Shown: positions 9,457-20,202, numbered from the stretch's first letter. The stretch is 62,406 nucleotides of DNA from Aneurinibacillus danicus (GCF_007991215.1 NZ_BJXX01000049.1:1-62406); one strand, 5' to 3'. Notes: generated from the letters alone by a model not told the origin. Numbers and translations are program-made.

Positions 9457-11538
9457 ATGGAAATGAATCAATATTTGGATATGTTTATTGAAGAATCAAA
9501 AGAACATATTCAGGCTATTAACGATAATTTGCTTGTGCTTGAAAACGATCCGGCAAACGTGGATTTAATCAATGAAATTTTTCGGTCTGCTCACACTTTA
9601 AAAGGGATGGCTGCCACGATGGGCTTTGAAGACATGGCAGCGCTGACCCATGAAATGGAAAATGTTCTTGATCAGGCGCGCAATCATAAGCTGGTCATTA
9701 ATACGGACATTATGGATGTGATTTTCAAGTGTGTGGATTTGCTTGAAACGATGCTGTATTCGATCGCTGGAGGCGGAGACGGCAAAGAAGATGTCTCGCA
9801 TATTGTTTCAGCATTGAAGGCCATTCTTCGTGGTGAAATTCCCACTGCGCATCAGGGGGGCCAGGCATTGTCCGGATCGGGAGATGAGGCGGCAGCGGCA
9901 ATAGCGGAAGTCCCTCAGAACGCAAAAGCGTATCAGTTGGATGAATATGAACTTACGGTAATTGAACAGTCCATTCAATCCGGCTATAAGGCCTACTGGG
10001 TTAAGACATCTGTAAAAGACGATTGCGTATTGAAAGCCGCACGGGCCTACATGGTGTACGATAGCCTGGAAGGACTGGGGGAGATTATCAAAACAACTCC
10101 TTCCGTAGAAGAATTAGAAGAAGAAAAGTTTGAAAAATCGTTTGAGATTGTGCTTATCAGCAAAGAATCGAGCACAAAAGTAGAAACGGCGGTTATGAAC
10201 GTTTCTGAGATTGAATCGGTAGAGGTAGAAGAGATTCATCCTGCGGCCCATCGTGTGGCTTCCATGAACCAACTGGAAGAGAATCCGGCAGAGACCGCCG
10301 CAGCCGCTCTGGCTAAACAGACCGAAGCAAAAAAAGAAAAAGAAGAAAAAGCCGCTCCACAGGCGCAAGTTGCCAAGAAAAATACGGCAGGAAAAACCAT
10401 CCGTGTAGATATTGAGCGTCTCGACGTCCTGATGAATTTGTTTAGTGAGCTTGTTATTGACCGGGGACGTCTGGAGCAATTGGCACGCGAATCCGGGCAA
10501 AGCGCGCTCATGGAGACTGTCGAACATATGAGTCGTATCAGCGGAGATTTACAGAACATCATCCTGACGATGCGGATGGTTCCGGTAGAGCAGGTATTTA
10601 ACCGTTTCCCCCGCATGGTGCGTGATCTGGCAAAAGATTTAAATAAGAAGATTAATCTTGAAATCATTGGTGCGGAAACGGAGCTGGATCGCACGGTTAT
10701 TGATGAGATTGGCGACCCGCTTGTTCATCTGCTGCGCAACTCGATTGATCATGGTATCGAGTCTGCGGAGGAGCGCCTGGCGGCAGGCAAGCCGGAAGAA
10801 GGCCTGGTGCAGCTAAAAGCGTATCACAGCGGTAACCATGTATTTATTGAAGTACGTGACGACGGAAAAGGCATTAACCGCGAGAAAGTTCTCAAAAAAG
10901 CAATTGAGCGTGGAATTATAACGGAGCAGGCAGCAAGCGCACTTTCAAATAAGCAAATCGACGAACTGCTATTTGCTTCTGGATTGAGTACTGCCGATAA
11001 AATTTCGGACGTATCTGGACGCGGGGTAGGTCTCGATGTAGTAAAAACGAAAATCGAATCGCTCGGTGGCGCATGCAGCGTTGATTCGACTCCGGGTGCC
11101 GGTACCACATTCTTAATTCAGCTCCCGCTGACGCTATCTATCATTTCCGCTATGCTCGTACAGGTAGAGGACGAAAAATTCGCAGTGCCGCTTAGCTCCA
11201 TTATCGAAACGGCCGTTTTTTCACCGGATGAAATTATGCATGCGCATCAGCAGGATGTCATTGATTTCCGTGGTCGGATTGTCCCGCTTGTCTCTTTGAA
11301 ATCGATTTTCAGCATCCCTGATAGTGAAAAACAGAAAGAGAGCGACATCTCTGTTGTAATCGTACGAAAAGGAGATAAAATGGCGGGACTTGTTGTGGAT
11401 TCCTTTATTGGCCAGCAGGAAATTGTATTGAAATCACTTGGTAAATATCTTGTTAACGTGTTTGCGATTTCCGGTGCCACAATTCTTGGCGACGGACAGG
11501 TTGCACTTATTATCGATTGCAACGCGTTAATTAAATAA
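9457..11538 (+). CDS. cheA: chemotaxis histidine kinase CheA
   Basis: 693 residues with domains in the expected order: HPt P1 with phospho-histidine H46 in RSAHTLKGMAATMGF; P2 CheY/CheB-binding region; an alanine/lysine/glutamate-rich linker (about 280-310); P3 dimerisation; P4 ATPase with the N box LLRNSIDHGIE, G1 DDGKGI and G2 GRGVGLDVVK; and a CheW-like P5 at the C terminus. It couples receptor state to phosphorylation of CheY and CheB. Preceded by GGGAGGTGG. Confidence 0.95.
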   Translation: MEMNQYLDMFIEESKEHIQAINDNLLVLENDPANVDLINEIFRSAHTLKGMAATMGFEDMAALTHEMENVLDQARNHKLVINTDIMDVIFKCVDLLETMLYSIAGGGDGKEDVSHIVSALKAILRGEIPTAHQGGQALSGSGDEAAAAIAEVPQNAKAYQLDEYELTVIEQSIQSGYKAYWVKTSVKDDCVLKAARAYMVYDSLEGLGEIIKTTPSVEELEEEKFEKSFEIVLISKESSTKVETAVMNVSEIESVEVEEIHPAAHRVASMNQLEENPAETAAAALAKQTEAKKEKEEKAAPQAQVAKKNTAGKTIRVDIERLDVLMNLFSELVIDRGRLEQLARESGQSALMETVEHMSRISGDLQNIILTMRMVPVEQVFNRFPRMVRDLAKDLNKKINLEIIGAETELDRTVIDEIGDPLVHLLRNSIDHGIESAEERLAAGKPEEGLVQLKAYHSGNHVFIEVRDDGKGINREKVLKKAIERGIITEQAASALSNKQIDELLFASGLSTADKISDVSGRGVGLDVVKTKIESLGGACSVDSTPGAGTTFLIQLPLTLSIISAMLVQVEDEKFAVPLSSIIETAVFSPDEIMHAHQQDVIDFRGRIVPLVSLKSIFSIPDSEKQKESDISVVIVRKGDKMAGLVVDSFIGQQEIVLKSLGKYLVNVFAISGATILGDGQVALIIDCNALIK

Positions 11539-11552
11539 AGGAGGCAGCATCC

Positions 11553-12029
11553 GTGTTGGATCGCAAGGATATTGTAGAAGAGATTAAAGTCATTGTATTT
11601 CGCCTAAAAGATGAAGAGTACGGTGTGGAAGTTAACCAGGTAAAATCGATTGAACGCCTTGAGCATATTACCCGCGTACCGCGAACTCCGAACTTTGTTA
11701 AAGGGGTCATCAATCTGCGCGGCGTTGTTACGCCTATTGTAGATTTGCGTCGCCGTTTCGGTATCGAAGAGACCGCATACAATGAAACAACACGCGTTAT
11801 TATCGTGGCCGTAGGCGAGATTGAAGTAGGATTGATTGTCGATTCCGCCAATGACGTCATTGATATTCCGATCAATGCGATTGAGCCGCCTCCGGAAGTG
11901 GTGGGAGGAATCGAAGCGGTCTATCTTCGTGGAGTTGCCAAGCTGGATCGCCGCCTGCTTATTCTTCTTAACCTTGACAAAGTATTAAATACAGAAGAAT
12001 TAAAACAATTGGAGAATATCGAGGCATAG
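11553..12029 (+). CDS. cheW: chemotaxis coupling protein CheW
   Basis: 158 residues forming a single CheW domain. Typical blocks are VFRLKDEEYGVEVNQVKSIE, FVKGVINLRGVVTPIVDLRRRFG and the late LRGVAKLDRRLLILLNLDKVL. It bridges chemoreceptors and CheA in the polar array. The start is GTG, 9 bases after AGGAGG; a slightly later TTG is possible. Confidence 0.95.
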   Translation: MLDRKDIVEEIKVIVFRLKDEEYGVEVNQVKSIERLEHITRVPRTPNFVKGVINLRGVVTPIVDLRRRFGIEETAYNETTRVIIVAVGEIEVGLIVDSANDVIDIPINAIEPPPEVVGGIEAVYLRGVAKLDRRLLILLNLDKVLNTEELKQLENIEA

Positions 12030-12032
12030 GCG

Positions 12033-12650
12033 ATGAAATTTGAACAATTTGGTGATTTTCAGCTTGATGTTCTACGAGAAGTAGGGAATATCGGAGCGGG
12101 GAACGCAGCCACCGCTCTTTCCAAATTAATTTCCAAAGAAATCGATATGAAAGTTCCTCAAGTCAAGATCATTCCGTTCGATGAAATTGCAGACTTTGTA
12201 GGAGGAGCGGAATCGCTTGTTGTTTGCGTGTTTTTGCGGGTACTTGGCAACATTCCCGGCAATATGTTTTTTATCATATCTGTAGAGTCGGCAAAAAATT
12301 TGCTGCACGAATTGATGGGTATTATAAATCAGGACGAAGAGAGTTTCAATGAAATGGAATTGTCCGCGTTGAATGAAATCGGCAATATTCTAACCGGATC
12401 GTATCTTTCTTCTCTGGCTGATTTTACAAAGTTAAATATGCAGCCATCTCCTCCAGCCGTTGCTATTGACATGGCAGGAGCGATTTTGTCTTATGGTTTG
12501 TTAGAAATTGGTCATAACGGAGATTTTGCCCTTACAATTGATACTGCTTTTTTCCATGGAAATGAAAAAATTTCAGGACATTTCTTTCTTATTCCTGATC
12601 CAACCGCTTTACCGCAATTATTCCACGCACTGGGAGTTCCGCTGGAATGA
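12033..12650 (+). CDS. cheC: CheY-P phosphatase CheC
   Basis: 205 residues with two copies of the CheC/CheX/FliY phosphatase signature (acidic residue, then E and N three residues apart): LREVGNIGAGNAATALSKL near 12-30 and ELSALNEIGNILTGSYLSSL near 105-125. CheC dephosphorylates CheY-P and is stimulated by CheD, the next gene, which starts four bases before the cheC stop. The combination points to the adaptation system used by Bacillus, absent from enteric bacteria. Confidence 0.95.
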   Translation: MKFEQFGDFQLDVLREVGNIGAGNAATALSKLISKEIDMKVPQVKIIPFDEIADFVGGAESLVVCVFLRVLGNIPGNMFFIISVESAKNLLHELMGIINQDEESFNEMELSALNEIGNILTGSYLSSLADFTKLNMQPSPPAVAIDMAGAILSYGLLEIGHNGDFALTIDTAFFHGNEKISGHFFLIPDPTALPQLFHALGVPLE

Positions 12651-13129
12651 ATGTCATTAAGGTAGGCATGGCAGATCTAAATGTTGCAAAATCTCCTGAC
12701 CGAATTCGCACGACAGGCCTGGGCTCCTGCGTGGGGGTTGTACTGTTTGATAATCAAAATAAAATAGGGGGAATGGCGCATGTCATGCTGCCGGATTCCT
12801 CGTTAAGCAAAGGGATGTTGAACGTCGCCAAATATGCGGATACAGCTATCCCTAAGCTAATCGAAAACATGGAAAAAGCTGGTGCTAACCGTCGCAAACT
12901 AGTTGCTAAGCTGGCTGGAGGGGCGCAGATGTTCGCGTTTTCTACCACAAGTGACACGATGCGAATCGGGCCACGAAATGTGGAAGCTTGTAAGCAGGCG
13001 TTAAATGAAGCGGGTATTCCAATTCTTGCCGAAGATACAGGAGGAAACTGCGGTCGAACTATCGAATTAGATAGTTGTACGGGGATCTTGAATATTCGAA
13101 CGGTAAACCAAGGGGTAAAGGAATTGTAA
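12647..13129 (+). CDS. cheD: chemoreceptor glutamine deamidase CheD
   Basis: 160 residues. The catalytic cysteine C28 lies in TTGLGSCVGVVLFD and the histidine H45 in GGMAHVMLPDS, as in characterised CheD deamidases. It deamidates receptor glutamines and exchanges between receptors and CheC depending on CheY-P. It overlaps cheC by four bases. Confidence 0.94.
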   Translation: MNVIKVGMADLNVAKSPDRIRTTGLGSCVGVVLFDNQNKIGGMAHVMLPDSSLSKGMLNVAKYADTAIPKLIENMEKAGANRRKLVAKLAGGAQMFAFSTTSDTMRIGPRNVEACKQALNEAGIPILAEDTGGNCGRTIELDSCTGILNIRTVNQGVKEL

Positions 13130-13130
13130 T

Positions 13131-13547
13131 ATGTGGATAGGTTCGATCAAATGGAATTTTATCATTGCAGGGATTATTAGCGCTTTTACATTTCTATTTT
13201 CTATTTTAAATAATTTATTTTTAGAGAGCCTTTTGCGCTCTCTACTTGCATTTGTGCTATTCTTTTTGTTTGTGTTTATTTTTCGGTATTTGATTAGCAA
13301 GGTCATTGGTAAAGAAAATAAACATTTGCTTACACGAGAGGAGAAAGGCCAGCATATTGACTTGGTAACGCCGGAAGAGTCCGCACAACAGCAGAGCGAA
13401 GAATTGGAAAGGAGACAGGGAAAGCCTGCGTTTGAGGAATTTTCACAGTTTACCCCTGCCGATTTTCCGCAAATCGCACGCAACCGCAAAGATGACATCG
13501 ATCCGGAGGAAGTCGCGCGAGCTCTGCGTGTATTCTCTAATGAATAG
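13131..13547 (+). CDS. small membrane protein of unknown function between cheD and sigD
   Basis: 138 residues. Two adjacent hydrophobic stretches (about 7-30 and 37-62) form a membrane hairpin, followed by a hydrophilic tail of about 75 residues that is rich in E, Q and D and ends DPEEVARALRVFSNE. The ATG begins one base after the cheD stop region, so it is surely cotranscribed and coupled. In B. subtilis sigD follows cheD directly, so this gene is an addition. I recognise no named family; a role in flagellar gene control or assembly is only suggested by location. Confidence 0.75.
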   Translation: MWIGSIKWNFIIAGIISAFTFLFSILNNLFLESLLRSLLAFVLFFLFVFIFRYLISKVIGKENKHLLTREEKGQHIDLVTPEESAQQQSEELERRQGKPAFEEFSQFTPADFPQIARNRKDDIDPEEVARALRVFSNE

Positions 13548-13561
13548 AAGGGAGTGGGCGT

Positions 13562-14353
13562 ATGATGGCGCGGAAATCAAAAAAAACGCTTGATATAGAG
13601 AAATGGAAACGCTGGCGGGAAGAGGGAGACAGACAGACGGAAATCGAGTTGGTTGAACAATATCTCCCGCTTGTCAATTATGTGGCAAACCGGCTGTCTA
13701 TTGGACTGCCTGATACAGTAGATAAAGAAGATTTAATCAGCTTCGGACGGCTTGGCTTGCTCGATGCATTGAAAAAATTCGATTATACACGTGGCCTTCA
13801 ATTTGAAACGTATGGAATGTGGAGGATTAGAGGTGCAATGATCGACGGTTTACGTGAGAATGATGTGCTTCCTCGTTCCATTCGTGACAAAGCAAAAAAG
13901 ATTGAGGAAGCGTATGCGCAGCTTGAACAGCAGAACCTCAGGGCGGCTACGGATGAAGAAGTAAGCAGACACCTTAACATTTCACTTGCAGAGTTAAATC
14001 AGACAATGCAGGACGTGTCATTTGCCTCCGTCTTTTCTCTTGATGAGCCCATCCAGGACGATGAAGATCAAAAGCACTCACGGCAATCGGTCATTATGGA
14101 TGAGCATGCTGAAAGACCGGAGTTAGCGCTGCATAAAGATCAGCAGAAGCGCATTTTGGCTGAAGCGATTGAACGTCTGCCGCCGAAAGAAAGAACAATT
14201 ATTTCTTTGTTCTATTATGAAGAATGTTCGTTGACTGAGATTGCCGAAATCATGGGGTTATCCGCTTCGCGTATTTCTCAACTGCATTCCAAGGCAATTT
14301 TTAGAATGCGCGGAGCGCTTGCGAGAGCAAAAGATTATCTTTTAAATGAGTAA
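13562..14353 (+). CDS. sigD: flagellar sigma factor SigD (FliA/WhiG family)
   Basis: 263 residues with sigma region 2 (VEQYLPLVNYVANRL through GLLDALKKFDYTRGLQFETYGMWRIRGAMIDGLRENDVLPRS), region 3, and region 4 helix-turn-helix (ERLPPKERTIISLFYYEECSLTEIAEIMGLSASRISQLHSKA). It directs transcription of late flagellar, motility and autolysin genes and is held in check by FlgM. Two consecutive ATG codons follow GGGAG; the first is annotated. Its location near the end of the fla/che operon matters in B. subtilis, where distance from the promoter tunes SigD levels. Confidence 0.95.
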   Translation: MMARKSKKTLDIEKWKRWREEGDRQTEIELVEQYLPLVNYVANRLSIGLPDTVDKEDLISFGRLGLLDALKKFDYTRGLQFETYGMWRIRGAMIDGLRENDVLPRSIRDKAKKIEEAYAQLEQQNLRAATDEEVSRHLNISLAELNQTMQDVSFASVFSLDEPIQDDEDQKHSRQSVIMDEHAERPELALHKDQQKRILAEAIERLPPKERTIISLFYYEECSLTEIAEIMGLSASRISQLHSKAIFRMRGALARAKDYLLNE

Positions 14354-14376
14354 AAGGGGAAAGAAGGTTGCTGCAT

Positions 14377-15807
14377 ATGGAGGGGTCTGAAAATAAAGTA
14401 GAGCAGGGGGCTTCCACAAAGACGCTGGCTGACATGGTAAAGGTCCAAATCGCTAAAGATAAAATGCAGGCGACAATGGAGTTGCGTCTTGAAGGAGACG
14501 TGCGTGTGACATATGAGGATTTGCTGGCCATTATAAATCAGAACCGCGTTATATTTGGTATTGATGAGAACTTGCTACGTGAGGTGGCAATAAGTCCTTA
14601 TATGTATTCAAATGAAGTGCTCGTCATTGCGCAGGGAGTGCCACCGACCGCTGGCAAGGACGGATATATCGAATTTGTAGTACGCCCCTCGGAAAAGAAA
14701 GGCCCTAAGGAGCGAGAGGACGGTAGTGTTGACTATTATAGCCTGCTGCAATTGGTGAATGTTACAAAGGGCCAGTTGCTTGCCAGAAAAGTTCCTCCTA
14801 CGAAGGGACAGCCGGGTACCGGTGTAAGCGGAGAGGTTATACAGGCCAAAGACGGCAAAGAGGCGCGATTTCAAATCGGAAAAAACGTATTGCTGGATCA
14901 AGAAAAAAATAATGCTTATGCGGCGGTAGACGGTCAAGTCTCGATTACAGCAAACGGAAAAATTAATGTGCTTTCCGTGTATGAAGTAAAAGGCGACGTT
15001 GATTTTGGTGTAGGAAACATTGATTTTATCGGAAATGTCGTCGTCAACGGAAATGTCCATCCTGGCTTTACGATTAAAGCGGGTGGCGATATTCGTATTG
15101 CGGGGAGTGTTGAAAGCGCCACGCTGGAAGCGAAAGGAACGATTGAAATTAGAGGCGGTATCATTGGACATCATAAAGGCACTATCCATGCCGATGTGGA
15201 TGTAAAAGCAGGCTTTATTCAAAATGCAACAGTGAAAGCTGAAAATGATATTATTGTTTCGCAGACGATTATGCACAGCAATGTAAGCGCAGGCCGTGAC
15301 GTTATTTGTAAAGCTACTAAGGGACTTATCGTTGGCGGAACGGTACAGGCAGGAGAAAAAGTGGTTGCGAAAATAATTGGCAATATGACAAACACTCCTA
15401 CCAATATTGAGGTTGGCGCAAACCCGCGTTTGCGCGAAGAATTGCAGGCGCTTAAGAAAGAAATCAAAGAATATACGGAATCCATAAAAAAATCCGATCA
15501 AGGACTGCGCTTTCTTGATCAGTTAGCGCTCCAGGGCAAACTCACTCCGGATAAGCGTGCACTGCAGATTAAATTTACGAATGCTAAGCTGCTGGCTGAA
15601 AAAAAATATTCACATGCAAAAGAAAAGATAGAAGAAATTGAAGAGAAGGTAGGCGGCATGGAAAAAGCCCGTGTCGAAGTTCTAAGCGTTATGTACAGCG
15701 GGACTAAGCTTGTATTCGGTAACGCGGTGCGCTTTATAAAAGAAAATCATAATCGAACCGCGTTCATTCTTGGGGAAGACGGTCATATAACTACGACACC
15801 GCTTTAA
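14377..15807 (+). CDS. FapA family protein (DUF342)
   Basis: 476 residues from the ATG at 14377. An in-frame TTG at 14368 abuts the AAGAAGG site and is therefore less likely. The first 170 residues form an alpha/beta domain; residues about 180-340 form a repetitive right-handed beta helix (GDVDFGVGNIDFIGNVVVNGNVHPGFTIKAGGDI...) of the FapA kind; the C-terminal third is a predicted coiled coil (about 340-430) rich in K and E. FapA-type proteins are linked to flagellar assembly and polar localisation in other bacteria; the mechanism here is unknown. Gene order right after sigD supports a flagellar role. Confidence 0.85.
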   Translation: MEGSENKVEQGASTKTLADMVKVQIAKDKMQATMELRLEGDVRVTYEDLLAIINQNRVIFGIDENLLREVAISPYMYSNEVLVIAQGVPPTAGKDGYIEFVVRPSEKKGPKEREDGSVDYYSLLQLVNVTKGQLLARKVPPTKGQPGTGVSGEVIQAKDGKEARFQIGKNVLLDQEKNNAYAAVDGQVSITANGKINVLSVYEVKGDVDFGVGNIDFIGNVVVNGNVHPGFTIKAGGDIRIAGSVESATLEAKGTIEIRGGIIGHHKGTIHADVDVKAGFIQNATVKAENDIIVSQTIMHSNVSAGRDVICKATKGLIVGGTVQAGEKVVAKIIGNMTNTPTNIEVGANPRLREELQALKKEIKEYTESIKKSDQGLRFLDQLALQGKLTPDKRALQIKFTNAKLLAEKKYSHAKEKIEEIEEKVGGMEKARVEVLSVMYSGTKLVFGNAVRFIKENHNRTAFILGEDGHITTTPL

Positions 15808-15922
15808 TAAACTACCCATGGTGTTTCAACTGCAACTCCGACATGAAAATCACGGGAAGGACGGCTGACTTTTGCGGTACGAATGAAAAGAGAGGAAGGA
15901 ATGAGGAGAGGATTTTAATGTA

Positions 15923-15946
15923 GAAAAAGGCGAAGGCCTTTTTCTT
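15923..15946 (+). terminator. terminator after fapA, at the tip of a longer purine/pyrimidine hairpin
   Basis: A nine-base perfect stem GAAAAAGGC / GCCTTTTTC with loop GAAG. It is itself flanked by a purine-rich arm (15886-15913) and a pyrimidine-rich arm (15957-15984) that can pair imperfectly outside it. The same design recurs at 24376-24455 and 26258-26363. It separates fapA from the next gene. Confidence 0.7.
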
Positions 15947-16013
15947 CCTTGGATCTTATTTTCTCTTTCTCTCCTTCTTTCCTCATGATTTTCAAAGAAA
16001 AGAGGTGGTCCGG

Positions 16014-16337
16014 ATGACACTGCGCGCACTTGAATTGCAAATCGCCATTCCGCGTATGCAGGATGTAGGAAAAATACAAGAGCATCTGCAGGAAAGGCCG
16101 CAGCAGGAACAGGCAGGCCTGGCGCTTGAGCAAGAGCAAAAAGACGAAGTGAACCGAACGCGCATAGCCAAAACAGAAGAAGCGACCAAAAACCATATTA
16201 ACCAGGGAGACAAAGGGAGTTCGGGCGAACAGGGAATGAGTTCTAGAAAACAGAAAAAGAAAAACTACGCCTTTAGCGAATCGGAAAAACCAAATCTTCA
16301 TCCGTACAAAGGGCATAGCCTGGACATTACATTTTAA
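16014..16337 (+). CDS. small conserved-looking hydrophilic protein between fapA and swrB-like gene
   Basis: 107 residues from the ATG at 16014, seven bases after AGAGGTGG; a GTG at 16005 lies inside that site. The N terminus is MTLRALELQIAIPRMQDVGK, the middle is a very polar Q/E/K-rich helix, and the C terminus ends HPYKGHSLDITF. There is no signal peptide or membrane span. I recall proteins of this shape in the same place beside sigD/fapA in related spore formers but know no function. Probably a cytoplasmic accessory of the motility cluster. Confidence 0.7.
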   Translation: MTLRALELQIAIPRMQDVGKIQEHLQERPQQEQAGLALEQEQKDEVNRTRIAKTEEATKNHINQGDKGSSGEQGMSSRKQKKKNYAFSESEKPNLHPYKGHSLDITF

Positions 16338-16374
16338 TACCTTTTCATAACCCACGGATAGTTGGTGAAAATAC

Positions 16375-16878
16375 ATGATAGAAATCTGGCTTTCCGCTCT
16401 TACTGTTATTGTCCTTCTGCTATTGCTTCGTTTTTTGAAAGGCAATGGTGAGCGAACGACACAGGGAGCGGCGGCTGAAGAAAAACTTCATACGCTGATA
16501 ACTGAATTTGAGCAGGAGAACAAAGAACTGGTGCGTTCCATTGCACAGGTTAAACGCATGACGGATATGGAATTGGCCGGCGTGAAGGAAGAGTTAGCTT
16601 CTCTTAGACAAAAAGTATCTGAACTGGAAAAACAAAACGAAGAATTAGCACAAAAGGTAACGGCTGCACAGCATGTTGCAGGTGACTTGCTGCACGAAAA
16701 AGCCGCTTCGTCCCTTCTCTTTCCGCATTTTCTAAAAGACGACTATAAAGATATCCCCCGGCTGTACTTCGGGGGGATGTCTCCGCACGATATTGCCCGT
16801 AAGCTGGGGATAGGTGACGGAGAGGTAGAAATGGTGATCCAAATGTTGAAAAAGCAGGGTTTTTTAGCTGCAAACTAA
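16375..16878 (+). CDS. swrB: SwrB-like protein (DUF6115 type)
   Basis: 167 residues, the same length as B. subtilis SwrB. One N-terminal membrane helix (about 4-22), a long coiled coil (about 38-105, heptads of L/V with E/K), then a C-terminal helix-turn-helix-like segment SPHDIARKLGIGDGEVEMVIQMLKKQGF. SwrB promotes assembly and activation of the flagellar basal body export state and swarming in B. subtilis, where it is the gene after sigD. Its ribosome site is weak (TTGGTGA). Assignment rests on length, layout and position. Confidence 0.7.
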   Translation: MIEIWLSALTVIVLLLLLRFLKGNGERTTQGAAAEEKLHTLITEFEQENKELVRSIAQVKRMTDMELAGVKEELASLRQKVSELEKQNEELAQKVTAAQHVAGDLLHEKAASSLLFPHFLKDDYKDIPRLYFGGMSPHDIARKLGIGDGEVEMVIQMLKKQGFLAAN

Positions 16879-16885
16879 TCTCTCC

Positions 16886-16928
16886 TGGTAGACGATGAAA
16901 TTTTCATACCAGCTTGTTGCATTTTTTT
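16886..16928 (+). terminator. possible terminator at the end of the fla/che operon
   Basis: CTGGTA and ATGAAA on the left can pair with TTTCAT and ACCAG on the right, leaving a four-base bulge, and a run of seven T follows 10 bases later. The distance between stem and T run makes it imperfect. The rpsB -35 box overlaps the end of this element. Confidence 0.4.
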
Positions 16929-16945
16929 AACACCTATGGTATATT
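16917..16945 (+). promoter_or_regulatory. sigma-A promoter of rpsB
   Basis: TTGCAT at 16917-16922 and TATATT at 16940-16945 with a 17-base spacer. It gives a leader of about 125 bases before the rpsB ATG, containing the folded element described separately. Confidence 0.75.
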
Positions 16946-16964
16946 TACAAACGGTGTGAAAATA

Positions 16965-17010
16965 CACACGTTCTTCAATCCGGGTGAAGGTGCTTGCACG
17001 GTAACGTGTG
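16965..17010 (+). promoter_or_regulatory. three-way-junction RNA element in the rpsB leader
   Basis: CACACGTT (16965-16972) is perfectly complementary to AACGTGTG (17003-17010). Inside this eight-base stem sit two hairpins in direct succession: CTTC/GAAG (16973-16976/16986-16989, nine-base loop) and GTG/CAC with a CTTG tetraloop (16990-16999). A compact three-way junction in a ribosomal protein leader is what S2 autoregulation would need. The function is inferred; I know of no described S2 leader of this shape in Bacilli. Confidence 0.6.
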
Positions 17011-17077
17011 AGTCTCATTCGGAGATGCGAAGAGCGGAGGCATTACAAAAAACCATTTTAGAGGAGGTGTCGTGGAG

Positions 17078-17788
17078 ATGGCAGTAATTTCTATGAAACA
17101 ATTACTGGAAGCCGGTGTGCACTTTGGTCACCAGACTCGTCGCTGGAACCCGAAGATGTCCCGCTATATCTTCACCGAACGTAACGGAATTTATATTATT
17201 GATCTGCAAAAAACCGTAAAGAAAGTAGAAGAAGCGTACAACTTCGTTCGTGAAATTGCAGCGAATGGCGGTAAAATTCTGTTTGTTGGAACGAAAAAAC
17301 AGGCGCAGGAGTCTGTAGCTGAAGAAGCGCAGCGCTGCGGCATGTATTACATTAACCAACGCTGGTTGGGTGGTACGCTGACGAACTTCAGCACAATCCA
17401 AAAACGTGTGGCTCGCCTGCACCAATTGGAGGAAATGGAGAACGACGGCACTTTCGAACTTCTTCCGAAGAAAGAAGTTATCTTGCTTCGCAAAGAAAAA
17501 GAACGCCTGGAGAAGTTCCTTGGCGGTATTAAGGGCATGAAAGAACTTCCGGATGCAATTTTCGTAATCGATCCCCGCAAAGAGCGTATCGCGGTTGCGG
17601 AGGCCCGTAAACTTGGCATCCCGCTCGTAGGTATTGTTGACACGAACTGCGATCCGGATGAAATCGATTATGTTATCCCGGGCAACGATGATGCCATCCG
17701 CGCCGTAAAATTGTTAACAGCAAAAATGGCGGATGCGGTTCTCGAAGCAAACCAGGGATCTGGTGAAGAGGTTGCAGCTACTGTATAA
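17078..17788 (+). CDS. rpsB: 30S ribosomal protein S2
   Basis: 236 residues beginning [27 protein letters not shown], the canonical S2 N terminus; this fixes the ATG at 17078 rather than the GTG at 17072. Typical blocks [27 protein letters not shown] and [11 protein letters not shown] are present. S2 joins the small subunit late and is needed for S1 or mRNA docking. Own promoter and structured leader upstream; tsf follows after a hairpin. Confidence 0.97.
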   Translation: MAVISMKQLLEAGVHFGHQTRRWNPKMSRYIFTERNGIYIIDLQKTVKKVEEAYNFVREIAANGGKILFVGTKKQAQESVAEEAQRCGMYYINQRWLGGTLTNFSTIQKRVARLHQLEEMENDGTFELLPKKEVILLRKEKERLEKFLGGIKGMKELPDAIFVIDPRKERIAVAEARKLGIPLVGIVDTNCDPDEIDYVIPGNDDAIRAVKLLTAKMADAVLEANQGSGEEVAATV

Positions 17789-17804
17789 GTTCCGCGAGCA
17801 ATGT

Positions 17805-17842
17805 AAGGGTGGCGAAGGGTGTAACCTTTTTCCGCCCTTTTG
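17805..17842 (+). terminator. terminator/attenuator between rpsB and tsf
   Basis: AAGGGTGG (17805-17812) pairs with CCGCCCTT (17832-17839) through one G-U pair, with an inner AAGG/CCTT extension, followed by TTTGTT. It probably reduces, rather than abolishes, transcription into tsf, as no good promoter was seen before tsf. Confidence 0.65.
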
Positions 17843-17909
17843 TTACAATAAAGCAAAGTTACGTAAACCCTATATTTTAAACTTAACAAATGTGTAGGAG
17901 GATTTTCTC

Positions 17910-19639
<1,730 letters not shown>

Positions 19640-19644
19640 TAACG

Positions 19645-20202
19645 ATGCCACAGCAAGTACTAAAAGAAGCCGAAGAGAGAATGGATAAAGCCATCGCTTC
19701 TTTAAAGCGGGGTCTGGCTACCCTGCGCGTCGGCAGAGCCACACCTTCTCTCCTGGACAAAATTACAGTCGATTACTACGGATCGCCGGTGCCGGTAAAC
19801 CAGGCGGCGAACATAAGCACACCGGAGCCGCGGTTGCTTGTGATTCAGCCCTGGGAGAAAACAATGCTGGGTCCGATTGAGAAGGCGATTCTTAAATCCG
19901 ACCTGGGCTTGACGCCGACCAATGACGGGAATGTTATTCGTATTTCGATCCCGGCGCTTACGGAACAGCGCCGTATGGAACTTGTAAAACTGGCGAAAAA
20001 AGAAGGCGAAGAAGCAAAAGTTGCTATTCGTAACATTCGTCGTGACGCTAACGATGCCATTAAGAAAATGGAGAAAAACGGCGATATTACGGAAGATGAC
20101 ATGAAGCATAATCAGGATTTGGTACAGAAAGCGACGGACAAGCATGTAGGGCTTGTAGACCAAATCATCGCCGATAAAGAAAAAGAAATCATGGAAGTGT
20201 AA
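19645..20202 (+). CDS. frr: ribosome recycling factor
   Basis: 185 residues, exact family length. Signature [21 protein letters not shown] at 17-37 and the C-terminal long three-helix bundle ([14 protein letters not shown]). With EF-G it splits post-termination ribosomes. It begins five bases after pyrH. Confidence 0.97.
   Translation: MPQQVLKEAEERMDKAIASLKRGLATLRVGRATPSLLDKITVDYYGSPVPVNQAANISTPEPRLLVIQPWEKTMLGPIEKAILKSDLGLTPTNDGNVIRISIPALTEQRRMELVKLAKKEGEEAKVAIRNIRRDANDAIKKMEKNGDITEDDMKHNQDLVQKATDKHVGLVDQIIADKEKEIMEV

Noticed and set aside
14608-15501. 297-codon open frame on the minus strand inside fapA
   Set aside because: Fully antisense to a well supported gene, no ribosome site, and a cysteine/phenylalanine/asparagine-rich translation typical of shadow frames.
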